Assembly: GCF_007752535.1 (NCBI RefSeq)
Contig: NZ_CP036427.1
Location: 214,178 to 278,177, forward strand
Reading direction: 5' to 3'
DNA: 64,000 bases
Source of the DNA: Tautonia plasticadhaerens
GTDB taxonomy: Bacteria > Planctomycetota > Planctomycetia > Isosphaerales > Isosphaeraceae
Made by a program: the position numbers and the translations under genes. Of this stretch, positions 17,404-25,304 are shown one piece after another (the first letter of the stretch is position 1; every line of letters begins with the position of its first letter). Under the pieces are notes generated by a model, which was not told the DNA's origin, did no database searches, and saw only the letters and a list, made by a program, of their open reading frames with translations.

Positions 17404-18357
17404 ATGGAGGCGTGGTTCGTATCGTCTGCGAGCGAGGCCCTGGCCGTGAAGACCGAGCCGACGACTTACTGGACGTTCTTCTGCAATCCGCGACGATGGC
17501 AAATCGACGATTTTCTTCGAAGTCACCGGGACGAGGACGATTATCGCGTCATCGACTGGCAGGCCACGTGGTTCGCCCCCGGCCAACTCGGGGTCGTCCG
17601 CGTGGGCGTCGATACGCGTACGAGGGGCCAGCTTGCGGGGAGGCGGCGGCTGGAACCCGGCATCTACGCGATTGTCCAAGTCGTCGACTCGCCGAAGCTG
17701 AGGCCGAATTCGACCGACCCCTATTGGCTTGAGGCACCGCCCGAGGGCGGCGAACACCTGGCCGTCGACATCCGATACATCAAGAATCTGCTCGATCGGC
17801 CCTTGCTGCTGGAGTCCCTGAAGTCCGACCTCGCCGTGACTGATCGCTTCCTGCTGGACGGCTTCCAGGGTGCCTCGATGCCCCTGGACCCCGGCACGTT
17901 CCACCGGATTCTCGACCTCAGTGGCACCGAGCCGCACGCATTCGACGCCGAGCCGGGCGATTCGCTCGCCGACTTGGAGCGGAGGTACGCCGGGGCCTCG
18001 CCCGAGGTCAAAGAGGTGGTCAGCCGCCACATCGAACGCGGGCCGGTGGCGGCGAAGGTCAAGGAGGCGACGGGCTACCGCTGCCAGGTCTGTCTGGCCC
18101 TTGGCCAGAATCCCTTCTCGTTCCGCAAGCGGGACGGCGAGCCCTACGTCGAAGCCCACCACGTCACGTTCGTCTCGCGGCTTGAGCCGGGGTCACTCGG
18201 GCCGTCCAACATCATCACGGTCTGTGCCGACCACCATCGGCAGTTGCACTACGGAATCGTCGAATTGGCCAAAGACACGGCCGAGGAGTTCGTCTTCGTG
18301 ATCGACGGAGTCGCTCTCCGTGTGCCGAAGATCAGCCATATCGCGGACACTGCATGA
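17404..18357 (+). CDS. EVE-like / HNH endonuclease
   Basis: 317 residues from ATG 17404 (AAGG upstream). TTYWTFFCNPRRWQIDDFL and GIYAIVQVVDSP outline an EVE/PUA-type domain, which binds modified bases in McrB- and YTH-related proteins. The C-terminal HNH has CQVCLALGQ, PYVEAHHV, NIITVCADHHRQLHYG with the ββα-Me histidines and zinc Cys present. A modification-dependent (type IV-like) restriction nuclease is the best inference. TTG 17377 would add nine residues. The divergent partner at 16632-17336 is truncated, so this may be the only active member. Confidence 0.85.
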   Translation: MEAWFVSSASEALAVKTEPTTYWTFFCNPRRWQIDDFLRSHRDEDDYRVIDWQATWFAPGQLGVVRVGVDTRTRGQLAGRRRLEPGIYAIVQVVDSPKLRPNSTDPYWLEAPPEGGEHLAVDIRYIKNLLDRPLLLESLKSDLAVTDRFLLDGFQGASMPLDPGTFHRILDLSGTEPHAFDAEPGDSLADLERRYAGASPEVKEVVSRHIERGPVAAKVKEATGYRCQVCLALGQNPFSFRKRDGEPYVEAHHVTFVSRLEPGSLGPSNIITVCADHHRQLHYGIVELAKDTAEEFVFVIDGVALRVPKISHIADTA

Positions 18358-18383
18358 GGGTCATGCCGGGTTCGGCGTCGGCG

Positions 18384-18421
18384 AGGAGCCTCCTCCGTCG
18401 GCTCCTGGTGCGGAGCAGGGG
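18384..18421 (+). repeat. hairpin-core repeat
   Basis: Stem AGGAGCC/GGCTCCT with loop TCCTCCGTC, then core GCGGAGCAGGGG at 18410-18421. Closely related in loop and flank to the 9055 and 12984 copies. Confidence 0.78.
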
Positions 18422-18535
18422 CGGCTCGATCGGTCTACCGCCCACATCACTCGACCCCCGCTTCGTCAAGCATTCGAGAGGCCCGCCGATCCCGTCCAGC
18501 ACGCCTCAGACCGGGATCAACTGCCGCACCGACGG

Positions 18536-18796
18536 CTATCCTCCCAGCGACTCCTGCCCCCCCGGCTCGGCGAGCTTCTGGTCGGACGGCTCGGCCTCCT
18601 TCGTCGGACGGAGATCACCGCCCGCCTCCGACGGGAACTCGTAATTGAGGATTGACTCGACGAGCAAAGTCCCGAAGGGCGGCAGGTTGCCCTCCGTCAT
18701 GCCCGCATGACGCTTCAGCGTCGCCAGCAGTTCCTCCTTGCCCCGCTGGGTGGTCAGCATCTCCCGCAGCTCGGTCTCTCGCTGATGGCGATCCAT
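18536..18796 (-). CDS. small hypothetical protein
   Basis: 86 residues from ATG 18796 (GGAGAC six bases upstream). It begins MDRHQRETELREMLTTQ, then GKEELLATLKRHAGMTEG, PPFGTLLVESILNYEFP and an acidic/Pro-rich tail. Helical, cytoplasmic, no known domain. Enclosed by two hairpin-core repeats (18384 and 18973) facing inward. Confidence 0.7.
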   Translation of the reverse strand: MDRHQRETELREMLTTQRGKEELLATLKRHAGMTEGNLPPFGTLLVESILNYEFPSEAGGDLRPTKEAEPSDQKLAEPGGQESLGG

Positions 18797-18972
18797 GATG
18801 GGTCTCCGGGAGTTGTGGTCGCGTGATCGCAGGGCCTTTCCTCGGGTCGGGACGACCCGCAAGATCGGGGCCGGCCCATTGGTGTGGAACTGACATTGCG
18901 TCGTCAAACGCCGGCCCCGGCACGGTCACGCTCGCTTGCGGACCAGGACTGCGGCCGATCGGGCCATCGCCG

Positions 18973-19004
18973 CCCCTGCTCCGCCGGCGGCTCTTCGAGC
19001 CGCC
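18973..19004 (-). repeat. hairpin-core repeat
   Basis: Core complement at 18973-18984, then GGCGGCTC-TTC-GAGCCGCC at 18986-19004. Confidence 0.8.
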
Positions 19005-19132
19005 TCACCCCCTACGGGATACGCGAGCGGCGGCAAGAAGCCTGTTGCCCGCATGGCAATCGGCATCTTGCTTGCAGGCCGAACTTTGGGGGTTCCGTCG
19101 CACGCTCACGACACCCTTGAGGATATCAGGAC

Positions 19133-19408
19133 ATGGCGGCCAACCCGATCAGCGACCTGATGTACGACTGGCTGACGGTCCTCCAGTCGAAAGCCGAGGG
19201 GCTCAACGCCTACGAGAAGTACATCCAGGACGCCCAGAAGGAGAACTCGCAGGAGTGCGTCGAGATGCTCCGGCGGCTGCACGAGCAGGATGCCAAGCAG
19301 GTCGAGCAGATACGCGACCACCTGGTGCAGATGCTCTCCAAGCAGCAGGGCAAGTCGAGCCGCCCCGTGGCGGCCGGGAGCATGCGGCAATCTGAAGGAG
19401 GGGGATAG
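19133..19408 (+). CDS. small helical hypothetical protein
   Basis: 91 residues: MAANPISDLMYDWLTVLQ, KAEGLNAYEKYIQDAQ, CVEMLRRLHEQDAKQVEQI. Strongly alpha-helical with a ferritin-like two-helix pattern, which I have seen in short bacterial proteins of unknown role. Five bases separate it from the next gene, so the two are probably co-transcribed. No metal ligand set is complete. Confidence 0.68.
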   Translation: MAANPISDLMYDWLTVLQSKAEGLNAYEKYIQDAQKENSQECVEMLRRLHEQDAKQVEQIRDHLVQMLSKQQGKSSRPVAAGSMRQSEGGG

Positions 19409-19413
19409 TCATC

Positions 19414-19815
19414 ATGGCCGACACCACCCGAACGATCTCGGGCTTCGCCTGGCTCATCTCCCCGTTGGGGGCCGTTCACGCCGGGCCGGCCGAGGAACCA
19501 CTCGCCCCGGAGGAGGTGGTCGACGCGGGGCAGCCGGGCGATGACCTGCTGGTGATGCATCGGCTCACCGAGCGGGATCGCGGCATCCCGAACCGCCCCG
19601 AGGGGTCGGCGTTTCTGGTCATCACCGGGACGACCTCGCCACCGATCGTCCGCGAGGGCTGGCGGGTCTTGCCCGCCGACTTCTCCTCGGAGTTCGCCGT
19701 CGAAGGGGATGCGATCCGGCTGCGGCGGGGCCTGGGTGCGATCAGCGTTGCGGCCCCCGGGACCGCCCTGGAGGGCCAGAAGGTCTTGGAGTGCGAGTTC
19801 GACGTGAGGGATTGA
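19414..19815 (+). CDS. hypothetical protein
   Basis: 133 residues from ATG 19414 with GAAGGAGGGGG nearby upstream. FAWLISPLGAVHA at the N-terminus is only weakly hydrophobic. The C-terminal half is beta-rich (FLVITGTTSPPIVREGWRVL, IRLRRGLGAISVAAP, KVLECEFDV). No domain recognised. Second gene of a likely three-gene run with 19133 and 19888. Confidence 0.62.
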   Translation: MADTTRTISGFAWLISPLGAVHAGPAEEPLAPEEVVDAGQPGDDLLVMHRLTERDRGIPNRPEGSAFLVITGTTSPPIVREGWRVLPADFSSEFAVEGDAIRLRRGLGAISVAAPGTALEGQKVLECEFDVRD

Positions 19816-19887
19816 GTCGATGCCGGCCGGATGTCGTGCCACTGCCAGTCCGGCCCCGCAGATCGATTGCACACTGAGGAACATCCC

Positions 19888-20043
19888 ATGCTGGAGATCA
19901 TCCTGCTGGTCGTCCTTGTCCTCGTCCTGTTGGGTGCCCTGCCGACCTGGCCGCACAGCCGCCAGTGGGGATACTACCCGAGCGGGATCGCGGGGACGCT
20001 CGTCCTGGTGCTCCTCGTCGTCTTGCTCTTGCGGTACGTCTGA
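19888..20043 (+). CDS. DUF3309-family small membrane protein
   Basis: 51 residues: MLEIILLVVLVLVLLGALP, TWPHSRQWGYYPSG, then GTLVLVLLVVLLLRYV. Two hydrophobic segments flank the conserved WPHSRxWGYYPSG loop that defines DUF3309, a short inner-membrane protein family of unknown function. A 108-bp-deleted sibling with the same 3' flank lies at 23666. Confidence 0.85.
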   Translation: MLEIILLVVLVLVLLGALPTWPHSRQWGYYPSGIAGTLVLVLLVVLLLRYV

Positions 20044-20058
20044 CCCCAGGCCGCATGC

Positions 20059-20091
20059 CGCTCGCCGGAGGCGTCGCGGGCGGAGCAGGGG
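20059..20091 (+). repeat. hairpin-core repeat, weak stem
   Basis: Core GCGGAGCAGGGG at 20080-20091 preceded by a short CGCC-GGA-GGCG hairpin. Its left flank is shared with the 23734 copy. Confidence 0.65.
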
Positions 20092-20265
20092 CGAGGGGTT
20101 AATCACCCTGCCGGGTTCGATGCGGTCGGACGCGACCTCGGACGAGACGGCGACATTCCTTCGAGGATTTCCACATTTCTTGATTGTTTTGGATCGACCC
20201 GGAGGATATCATCCAATTGTCGGCCAGGACGCACGTCGCCAAGGCAGCTTGAGCGGGAGGGTACC

Positions 20266-20445
20266 ATGCCGGAAACCGTTGTTCATTTCCAGATCAGGAT
20301 GCCCCCATACCTGCACGAAGAACTTGCCAGCCGGGCGAAGGAGCAGAAGGCGTCCCTGAACGCCATGGTCGTCGAGATACTCCGCGAGGCGGTGGAGTGG
20401 CATAGTTCGAGCGACGGGCAATCGGACGGCAAGGCCCGGATGTGA
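20266..20445 (+). CDS. Arc/HicB-type ribbon-helix-helix protein
   Basis: 59 residues, MPETVVHFQIRMPPYLHEEL then ASRAKEQKASLNAMVVEILREAVEW. The beta strand followed by two helices with RMPPxLHEELxxRAKxxxxSLN is the ribbon-helix-helix DNA-binding fold of antitoxins and small repressors. GGGAGGG lies three bases before the start. No toxin ORF is adjacent, so it may be a solitary repressor or an orphan antitoxin. Confidence 0.75.
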   Translation: MPETVVHFQIRMPPYLHEELASRAKEQKASLNAMVVEILREAVEWHSSSDGQSDGKARM

Positions 20446-20658
20446 TGGTCCTGCACGCGGATCGGCGATGGGGCAGGACGCCGGTGTAGGCCCCGGACGG
20501 CCTGACGGTGACGCATTCCCCCAACCGGCTGAGACGAGTATGGTCCGCAAGTCTCGGCCCCGTGCGACTCGTCGATTCGGGTTGATGGGATGGGACGCCC
20601 GGGACGACGTGATCTTCCACGGCGTTTCGGAGGACCACTCAAGCTCAGGCGGCTCACC

Positions 20659-20942
20659 ATGGGCGACGACACTCGCGGCCGGAAGGGGGTCGATCCGGCC
20701 CCGTCGGGGAGTTCTGCCGGCTTGCTCGGCGTCGCGGTCATTTGCATCCCTGTCGGATTTCTGGCGTTCGGATTTACCTCTTCACCCCGGACAGCTACGG
20801 AATCCTCTCCCTGCCGATTGTCCTCGTGGGCCTGATCGGCAGTCCCAATTCCCTCCGTCGCAGACGGCCGCGTCAGCGGGACGACCTTGATGCCCCCGAC
20901 GCCACGTTGCCGGACCGCCCCATGAAGGTAGATGAGGTGTGA
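20659..20942 (+). pseudogene. possible frameshifted small membrane protein
   Basis: From ATG 20659 the frame reads LLGVAVICIPVGFLAFGF, a membrane segment. In the next frame YLFTPDSYGILSLPIVLVGLIGS follows directly. Adding one T near 20778 would join them into a two-helix protein ending at 20942. The tail falls in the dispersed repeat. Tentative. Confidence 0.35.
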
Positions 20943-21095
20943 AACCGCATGAGCATCCTTGCAGCCGACCAATTGATCGGCCGTTGGAGCCCCCTGGATG
21001 CCCCCAGGACGGCCCGCGACGAGCACGGCTGCGGATTTTGCCGTCCACGCAGTACGGTATCTACAGGGCCAGCAGTGGCTCCTGCGGGTGACGTG
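20840..21095 (+). repeat. dispersed repeat, copy A
   Basis: Matches copy B (about 26665-26885) through GATGCCC, GACGCC, CCGG.CCGC..CATGA.GGTAGAT, ACCGCA.GAGCATCC and GCGGATTTTGCC, and matches copy C (about 25093-25165) in the first half. No coding potential. Confidence 0.6.
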
Positions 21096-21160
21096 CCGGA
21101 TTGAGACGGACGATGGCCAAGATCGGGGAGTTCGCCCGCACACGAAAACGCTCGCGTCCA

Positions 21161-21193
21161 CGCTCCGCCGGACGCGGAGCGTCGGAGCAGGGG
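21161..21193 (+). repeat. hairpin-core repeat
   Basis: Stem CGCTCCG/CGGAGCG (21161-21181), one base, core CGGAGCAGGGG at 21183-21193. Confidence 0.72.
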
Positions 21194-21421
21194 CGGGGGA
21201 GTCCGTCCATCGCCATCCCTCCAGCGAAGTCCGCCCGGATCGCCAGCGAGTTCCCGAGTCCGTCGACTCGCCGCCACCCGGCAATCTGGCATCAAGGCCA
21301 CCGGTGATCGGACTCATCGGACTCGATCCGGCTCCGGCGGCTGATCCGAATCTCCCGGCATGCACCGGCCCGCACGCTATGCTTGTCGGTCCAGGGATCG
21401 CATCCGGATCGGAGTCACCCC

Positions 21422-22210
21422 ATGCTCTTGGCCGTGCGAGCCACCGCCACCTACGAACTGCAAGACGAGTCGTTCGCCTTCCTCATGGTCGAGCCGCCTC
21501 TGAGCGGGGCGAGACATCGGGTCGTCGAGGAGCGGCTCACGACCACCCCGACGCGATCCTGCGAACTGCGGCGTGACCTCTACGGCAACCCCCAGAGGCA
21601 CCTCATCGCCCCGAAGGGGCGGTTCTCCTTCGAGTTCTCGGCCACCGTCGAGGCCGACCCGAACGCCGAACTCCCCGAACACGCCGCCGAACTTCCGCCC
21701 CACGAACTCCCGGCCGAGGCGTTGGTCTACACGCTGCCGTCCCGGTACTGCGAATCGGACCTGCTCGGCCGCATGGCCCAGACCGAGTTCGGCCGCCTCC
21801 CGCCGGGCGGAGGCCGGGTCCGGGCTGTCGCCGAGTGGGTGAGGGGGCACGTCGAGTATCGTTACGGGACTTCCGGCCCGACCACCTCGGCCCGCGACAC
21901 GGCGATCCAGCGGGTGGGCGTCTGCCGCGACTTCGCCCACCTGGTCATCGCCTTCTGCCGGGCGTTGGACATCCCGGCCCGTTACGTCTCGGGGTATGCC
22001 TTGGGCCTCGAACCGCCCGATTTCCACGGCTTCGTCCAGGTCTACCTGGGCGAGGCGTGGCACAACATCGACGCGACGACGGGTTGCCTTCGCCCGGCGT
22101 TGGTCCCGATCGCCGTCGGCCGCGACGCCGCCGACGCGGCGATGATGACGCTCTGGACGCCGCACGAGGTGGTCGAGCAGGCGGTCGAGGTCCGCCGGGT
22201 CGCCGAATGA
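21422..22210 (+). CDS. transglutaminase-like protein
   Basis: 262 residues from ATG 21422. An N-terminal beta domain (VEPPLSGARHRVVEER, CELRRDLYGN) precedes a transglutaminase core: GVCRDFAHL with Cys near residue 168, DFHGFVQVYLG with His near 206, and NIDATTG with Asp near 220. The full Cys-His-Asp triad is present. These proteins are cytoplasmic proteases/transferases of unknown substrate, often next to circularly-permuted ATP-grasp genes, which are absent here. No signal peptide. Confidence 0.9.
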   Translation: MLLAVRATATYELQDESFAFLMVEPPLSGARHRVVEERLTTTPTRSCELRRDLYGNPQRHLIAPKGRFSFEFSATVEADPNAELPEHAAELPPHELPAEALVYTLPSRYCESDLLGRMAQTEFGRLPPGGGRVRAVAEWVRGHVEYRYGTSGPTTSARDTAIQRVGVCRDFAHLVIAFCRALDIPARYVSGYALGLEPPDFHGFVQVYLGEAWHNIDATTGCLRPALVPIAVGRDAADAAMMTLWTPHEVVEQAVEVRRVAE

Positions 22211-22342
22211 CGCGGCCCGCCCGACAGGTCGGCCGGGCCGCCTCAGGGAGGCCGACTCCCATCCTCAAGCTTGACGCATCCGGAGAAGTCCTCCCACGTC
22301 CATCCCGATGGGGAATGCAGCTTCGGACCGTCGAGTCATGGA

Positions 22343-22374
22343 CGCCCGGCAGAGCCGGGCGTGCGAGTCAGGGG
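22343..22374 (+). repeat. hairpin-core repeat, degenerate core
   Basis: Stem CGCCCGGC-AGA-GCCGGGCG (22343-22361), then GCGAGTCAGGGG, a diverged core. The same stem sequence recurs at 24391. Confidence 0.55.
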
Positions 22375-22465
22375 CGACTCGATCGCCGTTCGCCCTCTCT
22401 CCCGGTCGATGGGCACTCTCCTCTGACGGTACGGGCGATCCCCGTTTAGCGTCGATGATGCCCGG

Positions 22466-22717
22466 CTACCAGATGGACGGATGCCGACCTGCCCGCTCGT
22501 GTCCGGCCGCGTCACCGACTGCCTTCCAGCCGATCTCCGCCCAGGCGGCGGCCTCGGTCGGGCCTTCGCCCCGGAGTTTCTCTCCATCCCGCTCGGCGAA
22601 GGCGACGAACCAGGGCGATCCGTCCTGGGCCATCACGCGGGCGACGGCGGTGGTCCAGCCGAGCAGGTGAAGCCCGGCACGCAGTGCCGGGATATCAATC
22701 GAGTGTCCTTCGTGCAT
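22466..22717 (-). CDS. small hypothetical protein
   Basis: 83 residues from ATG 22717, chosen because GGAGGG lies six bases upstream (ATG 22723 overlaps that site). MHEGHSIDIPALRAGLHLLG, PWFVAFAERDG, GPTEAAAWAEIGWKAVGD. The central PWFVAF-ER-G and EAAAWAEIGW resemble short proteins annotated as hypothetical; no domain recognised. Confidence 0.62.
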   Translation of the reverse strand: MHEGHSIDIPALRAGLHLLGWTTAVARVMAQDGSPWFVAFAERDGEKLRGEGPTEAAAWAEIGWKAVGDAAGHERAGRHPSIW

Positions 22718-22805
22718 ACACATCCCTCCGAGGCTGGCTTGGAAGGACATGCATACACGTCGCGTGCCATCGCCGACGGGGCGTGCGGAGGAACGCTCAT
22801 CCTCG

Positions 22806-22837
22806 CCCCTGCTCCGCCCTCGGCTCATCCGAGCCGA
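22806..22837 (-). repeat. hairpin-core repeat
   Basis: Core complement at 22806-22817, then TCGGCTC-ATCC-GAGCCGA at 22820-22837. Confidence 0.78.
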
Positions 22838-22914
22838 CGCCTCCTCTCGGCGGAAGCCAAGCGAACGAGGAAGGACCACCTGGGTGGTGTGGCGGCCCGC
22901 TCACGTCCGATCGC

Positions 22915-23508
22915 CTATCCAACGGCCGGCGGTGTAGGATTCGCGTCCCGCTCGGTGCGGGCGGCGAAGTGCCGGGCGGCGAGGCCGCCGAACAGGGCCA
23001 GGAGCAGGGCGAAGAGCGAATGGCCGACACGCTCGAAGGGCTCAGAGCGGCCGACCTGCATGAGCGTCAGCGGCTTGACGAGCGACCCGTCGACGACACG
23101 CCGAATGGGCGAGCCGAAGTCGATCCAGATCGAGTCGGTGACGCCGTCCCGATCATGGTCGGTAGCCAACTGGGTGATCGTGGGTACGACCGGGACGCCG
23201 CGATGCAGGTGCTCGGCCGAGTTGGCCAGCAGCTTCTCCGTCACCAGATGCGGCCGGATCGCGGTGGCGGCGAACGGCCCGTAGCAGAGGGCCAAGTAGC
23301 CGAATCCGAACGCGGCGAATCCTGTGAAGAATGCCCGCCGCCGCCCCCGGCTGAAGGCCGCTCCCAGGGCGGTCACGCCCGAGGCGAGGATCGCCGCCGT
23401 GAAGACGAGGCTGGCGATGACTTCGTCCGCATGGCGGAGTGCCGCGAACGCGATCCCGGAGGCGGCGACGAGGGCGAGCAGGGCGGCGATCGTGAAGCGG
23501 GGTCGCAT
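22915..23508 (-). CDS. membrane protein of unknown function
   Basis: 197 residues. It starts MRPRFTIAALLALVAASGIA, an N-terminus common to many planctomycete membrane proteins, followed by hydrophobic segments at about 30-52, 62-82 and 165-182. An exposed loop contains DHDRDGVTDSIWIDFGSP, an EF-hand-like acidic stretch that could bind Ca2+. No enzyme motif. Its start abuts the region upstream of the DUF3309 remnant, divergently. Confidence 0.7.
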   Translation of the reverse strand: MRPRFTIAALLALVAASGIAFAALRHADEVIASLVFTAAILASGVTALGAAFSRGRRRAFFTGFAAFGFGYLALCYGPFAATAIRPHLVTEKLLANSAEHLHRGVPVVPTITQLATDHDRDGVTDSIWIDFGSPIRRVVDGSLVKPLTLMQVGRSEPFERVGHSLFALLLALFGGLAARHFAARTERDANPTPPAVG

Positions 23509-23665
23509 GGGGGAGCCCCCCCGACGGGATTGGGAGATGACGAATCGATGCTATCCCGGGCTCCGTCCGGGGATCAACGAAGAACTTCGTCTCGGCATGC
23601 GATTTGGATGTCCGGGCTCCTCACCCCCATCGGGGCCATCGCCCGGCCGGTTCAAGGAGCCTCGC

Positions 23666-23713
23666 ATGCTGGAGATCATCCTGGTCGTCGTCGTGCTCTT
23701 GCGGTATATCTGA
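23666..23713 (+). pseudogene. DUF3309 gene with in-frame internal deletion
   Basis: MLEIILVVVVLLRYI in 15 codons: the first and last residues of the DUF3309 protein at 19888 with 108 bp lost from the middle. AAGGAG precedes the ATG, and the 3' flank CTGACCCCAGGCCGCATG is identical to that at 20040. Either a relic or a single-helix micropeptide. Confidence 0.6.
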
Positions 23714-23733
23714 CCCCAGGCCGCATGTCGCAA

Positions 23734-23764
23734 CGCCGGGGGCGTCGCGGCGGAGCAGCGGGGG
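23734..23764 (+). repeat. hairpin-core repeat, variant core
   Basis: CGCCGGGGGCG hairpin then GCGGAGCAGCGGGGG (23750-23764), one inserted C in the core. Downstream of the DUF3309 relic, as 20059 is downstream of the intact gene. Confidence 0.6.
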
Positions 23765-23791
23765 CTGATCGCAGCGAAGTCGGTCCACCCC

Positions 23792-24199
23792 TCACTTCTT
23801 CCCGGTCGCGTTCCACCTCGGCGGATAAAACACGAACGTGGCCAGCACGACCAGGCCGAACAGCGTGTAGGCCGTGATGAAGGCCCAGGGCGGCAGGTCG
23901 AAGAAGATCACCCGGTGCACCCAGTGCTCGATGAAGTCCGTCCCGTAGATGTCCTCCTCGCCTGCCAGGCGTCGGAGCGTCTTCTCCAGGGTCGTCAGCG
24001 GGCAGACGATGCCGAGCCACGCCTGGAGGACGACGATGCCGATCATCGCCAGGTGGACGATCCGGAACCAGAAGTTGCGTGCCCAAGGCTTTCCCATCGC
24101 CAGGCCGGTCACGATCGCCACCAGCCCGAAGACGACGAAGGCGACGTAGGAGGCGTGGGCCAGGGCCACGGCGTCCGCCGCGAGGCGATACAGGGACAT
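23792..24199 (-). CDS. DUF2784-family membrane protein
   Basis: 135 residues. Four hydrophobic segments, with LAHASYVAFVVFGLVAIVTG, ARNFWFRIVHLAMIGIVVLQ, CPLTTLE and WVHRVIF, the typical DUF2784 signature (inner-membrane, unknown function, often 120-140 residues). CCTTGCCCGCC-type spacing is absent, but GGGAGGCAACC lies just before ATG 24199. Confidence 0.88.
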   Translation of the reverse strand: MSLYRLAADAVALAHASYVAFVVFGLVAIVTGLAMGKPWARNFWFRIVHLAMIGIVVLQAWLGIVCPLTTLEKTLRRLAGEEDIYGTDFIEHWVHRVIFFDLPPWAFITAYTLFGLVVLATFVFYPPRWNATGKK

Positions 24200-24224
24200 G
24201 GTTGCCTCCCGCAGACGTTGACGG

Positions 24225-24255
24225 CCCCTGCTCCGTGGCGGCTCATCTAGCCGCC
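24225..24255 (-). repeat. hairpin-core repeat
   Basis: CCCCTGCTCCG at 24225-24235, then GGCGGCT-CATCT-AGCCGCC at 24237-24255. The closing pair differs from the 18973 copy by a compensated change. Confidence 0.75.
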
Positions 24256-24390
24256 TTCTCCACGAGGGTGAGGCACTCGAAAGAGACCCCGCCGATCACG
24301 GTCGATGCGGTCGCCCCTCCACTCCGCTAGCCAATACAGAACGTCAATGGCCTGCCGTTCGACATGCGACCGGGAGATCGGGACGGAGAC

Positions 24391-24421
24391 GCCCGGCAGA
24401 GCCGGGCTTGCGGAGCAGGGG
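24391..24421 (+). repeat. hairpin-core repeat
   Basis: Stem GCCCGGC-AGA-GCCGGGC (24391-24407), two bases, core GCGGAGCAGGGG at 24410-24421. Confidence 0.8.
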
Positions 24422-24450
24422 CGGAGGCAGAAAAGGTCTGACCTGCCCCT

Positions 24451-24687
24451 CTATCTTCGAGTCTGGCCAAGCCAAATCTGATGGAGGGTTCCCCCGGTTG
24501 CCAGCATGACAATTCCCAGCAGCAGGCCGGCGATTACAAATCTGGAGGTGTATTGAGTGATTTGCCTGGAAAACAGGAACATGGATGAGACCGATCCAAT
24601 AATCAGCAGGCCACCGCCCACCCAGCAGGTTACAATTGCGATCGTCCACTTGCCCAGCTTCCGGTCGGCCACGAAGTCCCTCCTCAA
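24451..24687 (-). CDS. small two-helix membrane protein
   Basis: 78 residues: basic N-terminus, then WTIAIVTCWVGGGLLIIGS and FVIAGLLLGIVMLATGG as membrane helices. GAGGAGGGA lies just upstream of ATG 24687. No known family. It is divergent from the small ORFs at 24696-25043. Confidence 0.62.
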   Translation of the reverse strand: MRRDFVADRKLGKWTIAIVTCWVGGGLLIIGSVSSMFLFSRQITQYTSRFVIAGLLLGIVMLATGGTLHQIWLGQTRR

Positions 24688-24695
24688 CCATCAGC

Positions 24696-24911
24696 ATGTG
24701 CGACTTTGCCAAAGTCGGTGCGTGCTCGACTTCGGTACCATTCTACCAGAAGGTCTGCCTGCTCGTCAGCCTGGCCGGCGACGATGACTTCGAGCCGAAG
24801 AACCTGCTCTCCCCCGTCATCTTCTTCATGATCGGGGCCGTCCTCGGCTCAGCGACGGCCTGCACCTTCGCCCCCGGCCGCTTCCTGAGGGGAGCGGCCT
24901 GGCGGAAGTGA
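24696..24911 (+). CDS. possible small membrane protein
   Basis: 71 codons from ATG 24696, with a hydrophobic C-terminal part (LLSPVIFFMIGAVLGSATAC). The stop TGA is followed directly by the ATG of the next ORF (TGAATG), as in coupled genes. The N-terminal part is unconvincing, and a later non-ATG start is likely. Confidence 0.38.
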   Translation: MCDFAKVGACSTSVPFYQKVCLLVSLAGDDDFEPKNLLSPVIFFMIGAVLGSATACTFAPGRFLRGAAWRK

Positions 24912-25043
24912 ATGAGGCTGATCGGCACGGAGAGCGTCGCGGTGGCCCGGCTGGTGTGCCTGGGCTTCATGCTGCTCTTCCTGGGCTTCGTCTGGATGAT
25001 GGCCTGGGCCGTGTGGTCGGACTTTCAGCGGGGCATGTTGTGA
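24912..25043 (+). CDS. 43-residue membrane protein
   Basis: MRLIGTESVAVARLVCLGFM then LLFLGFVWMMAWAVWSDFQRGML. One long or two short membrane helices with an interfacial amphipathic start. It begins immediately after the upstream stop, implying translational coupling. Function unknown. Confidence 0.5.
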   Translation: MRLIGTESVAVARLVCLGFMLLFLGFVWMMAWAVWSDFQRGML

Positions 25044-25092
25044 GGGCCGGGAACGGCCCTGCTCCCGGCTCGCCGGCCCCAATCCCCCGGCC

Positions 25093-25165
25093 GTCGAAGA
25101 CGGCCGCGTCAGCGGGGCGACACGATGCCGAGACGCCGCGATCCCGGATCGCCCCATGAGGACAC
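25093..25165 (+). repeat. dispersed repeat, copy C (half)
   Basis: AGACGGCCGCGTCAGCGGG and the following GATGCC..ACGCC..CCGGA.CGCCCCATGA match the first 70 bp of copy A at 20866. The second half is absent. Confidence 0.55.
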
Positions 25166-25304
25166 ATCAGTTGCGACGCAGCACGCCTGCGGGAACGAAC
25201 GGTTCCCGGCGGTTTTCGGTAGCATCCGGACCGGCGGGCGGATCAACTCATATTCTGAGGGAACAAGCTCCCGGTCCGAATGACTGGCGGCGAGGGTTGC
25301 CACG

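Larger units (their letters stand above)
20446..21421. other. long region without an intact gene
   Basis: Holds a frameshifted small membrane ORF (20659-20942), copy A of a dispersed repeat (about 20840-21095) and a hairpin-core repeat (21161-21193). Nothing else was recognised. Confidence 0.5.

Noticed and set aside
25049..25060. CCCTGCTCCCGG as a further hairpin-core copy
   Set aside because: Core mismatched in its most conserved part and no stem of five or more pairs follows.
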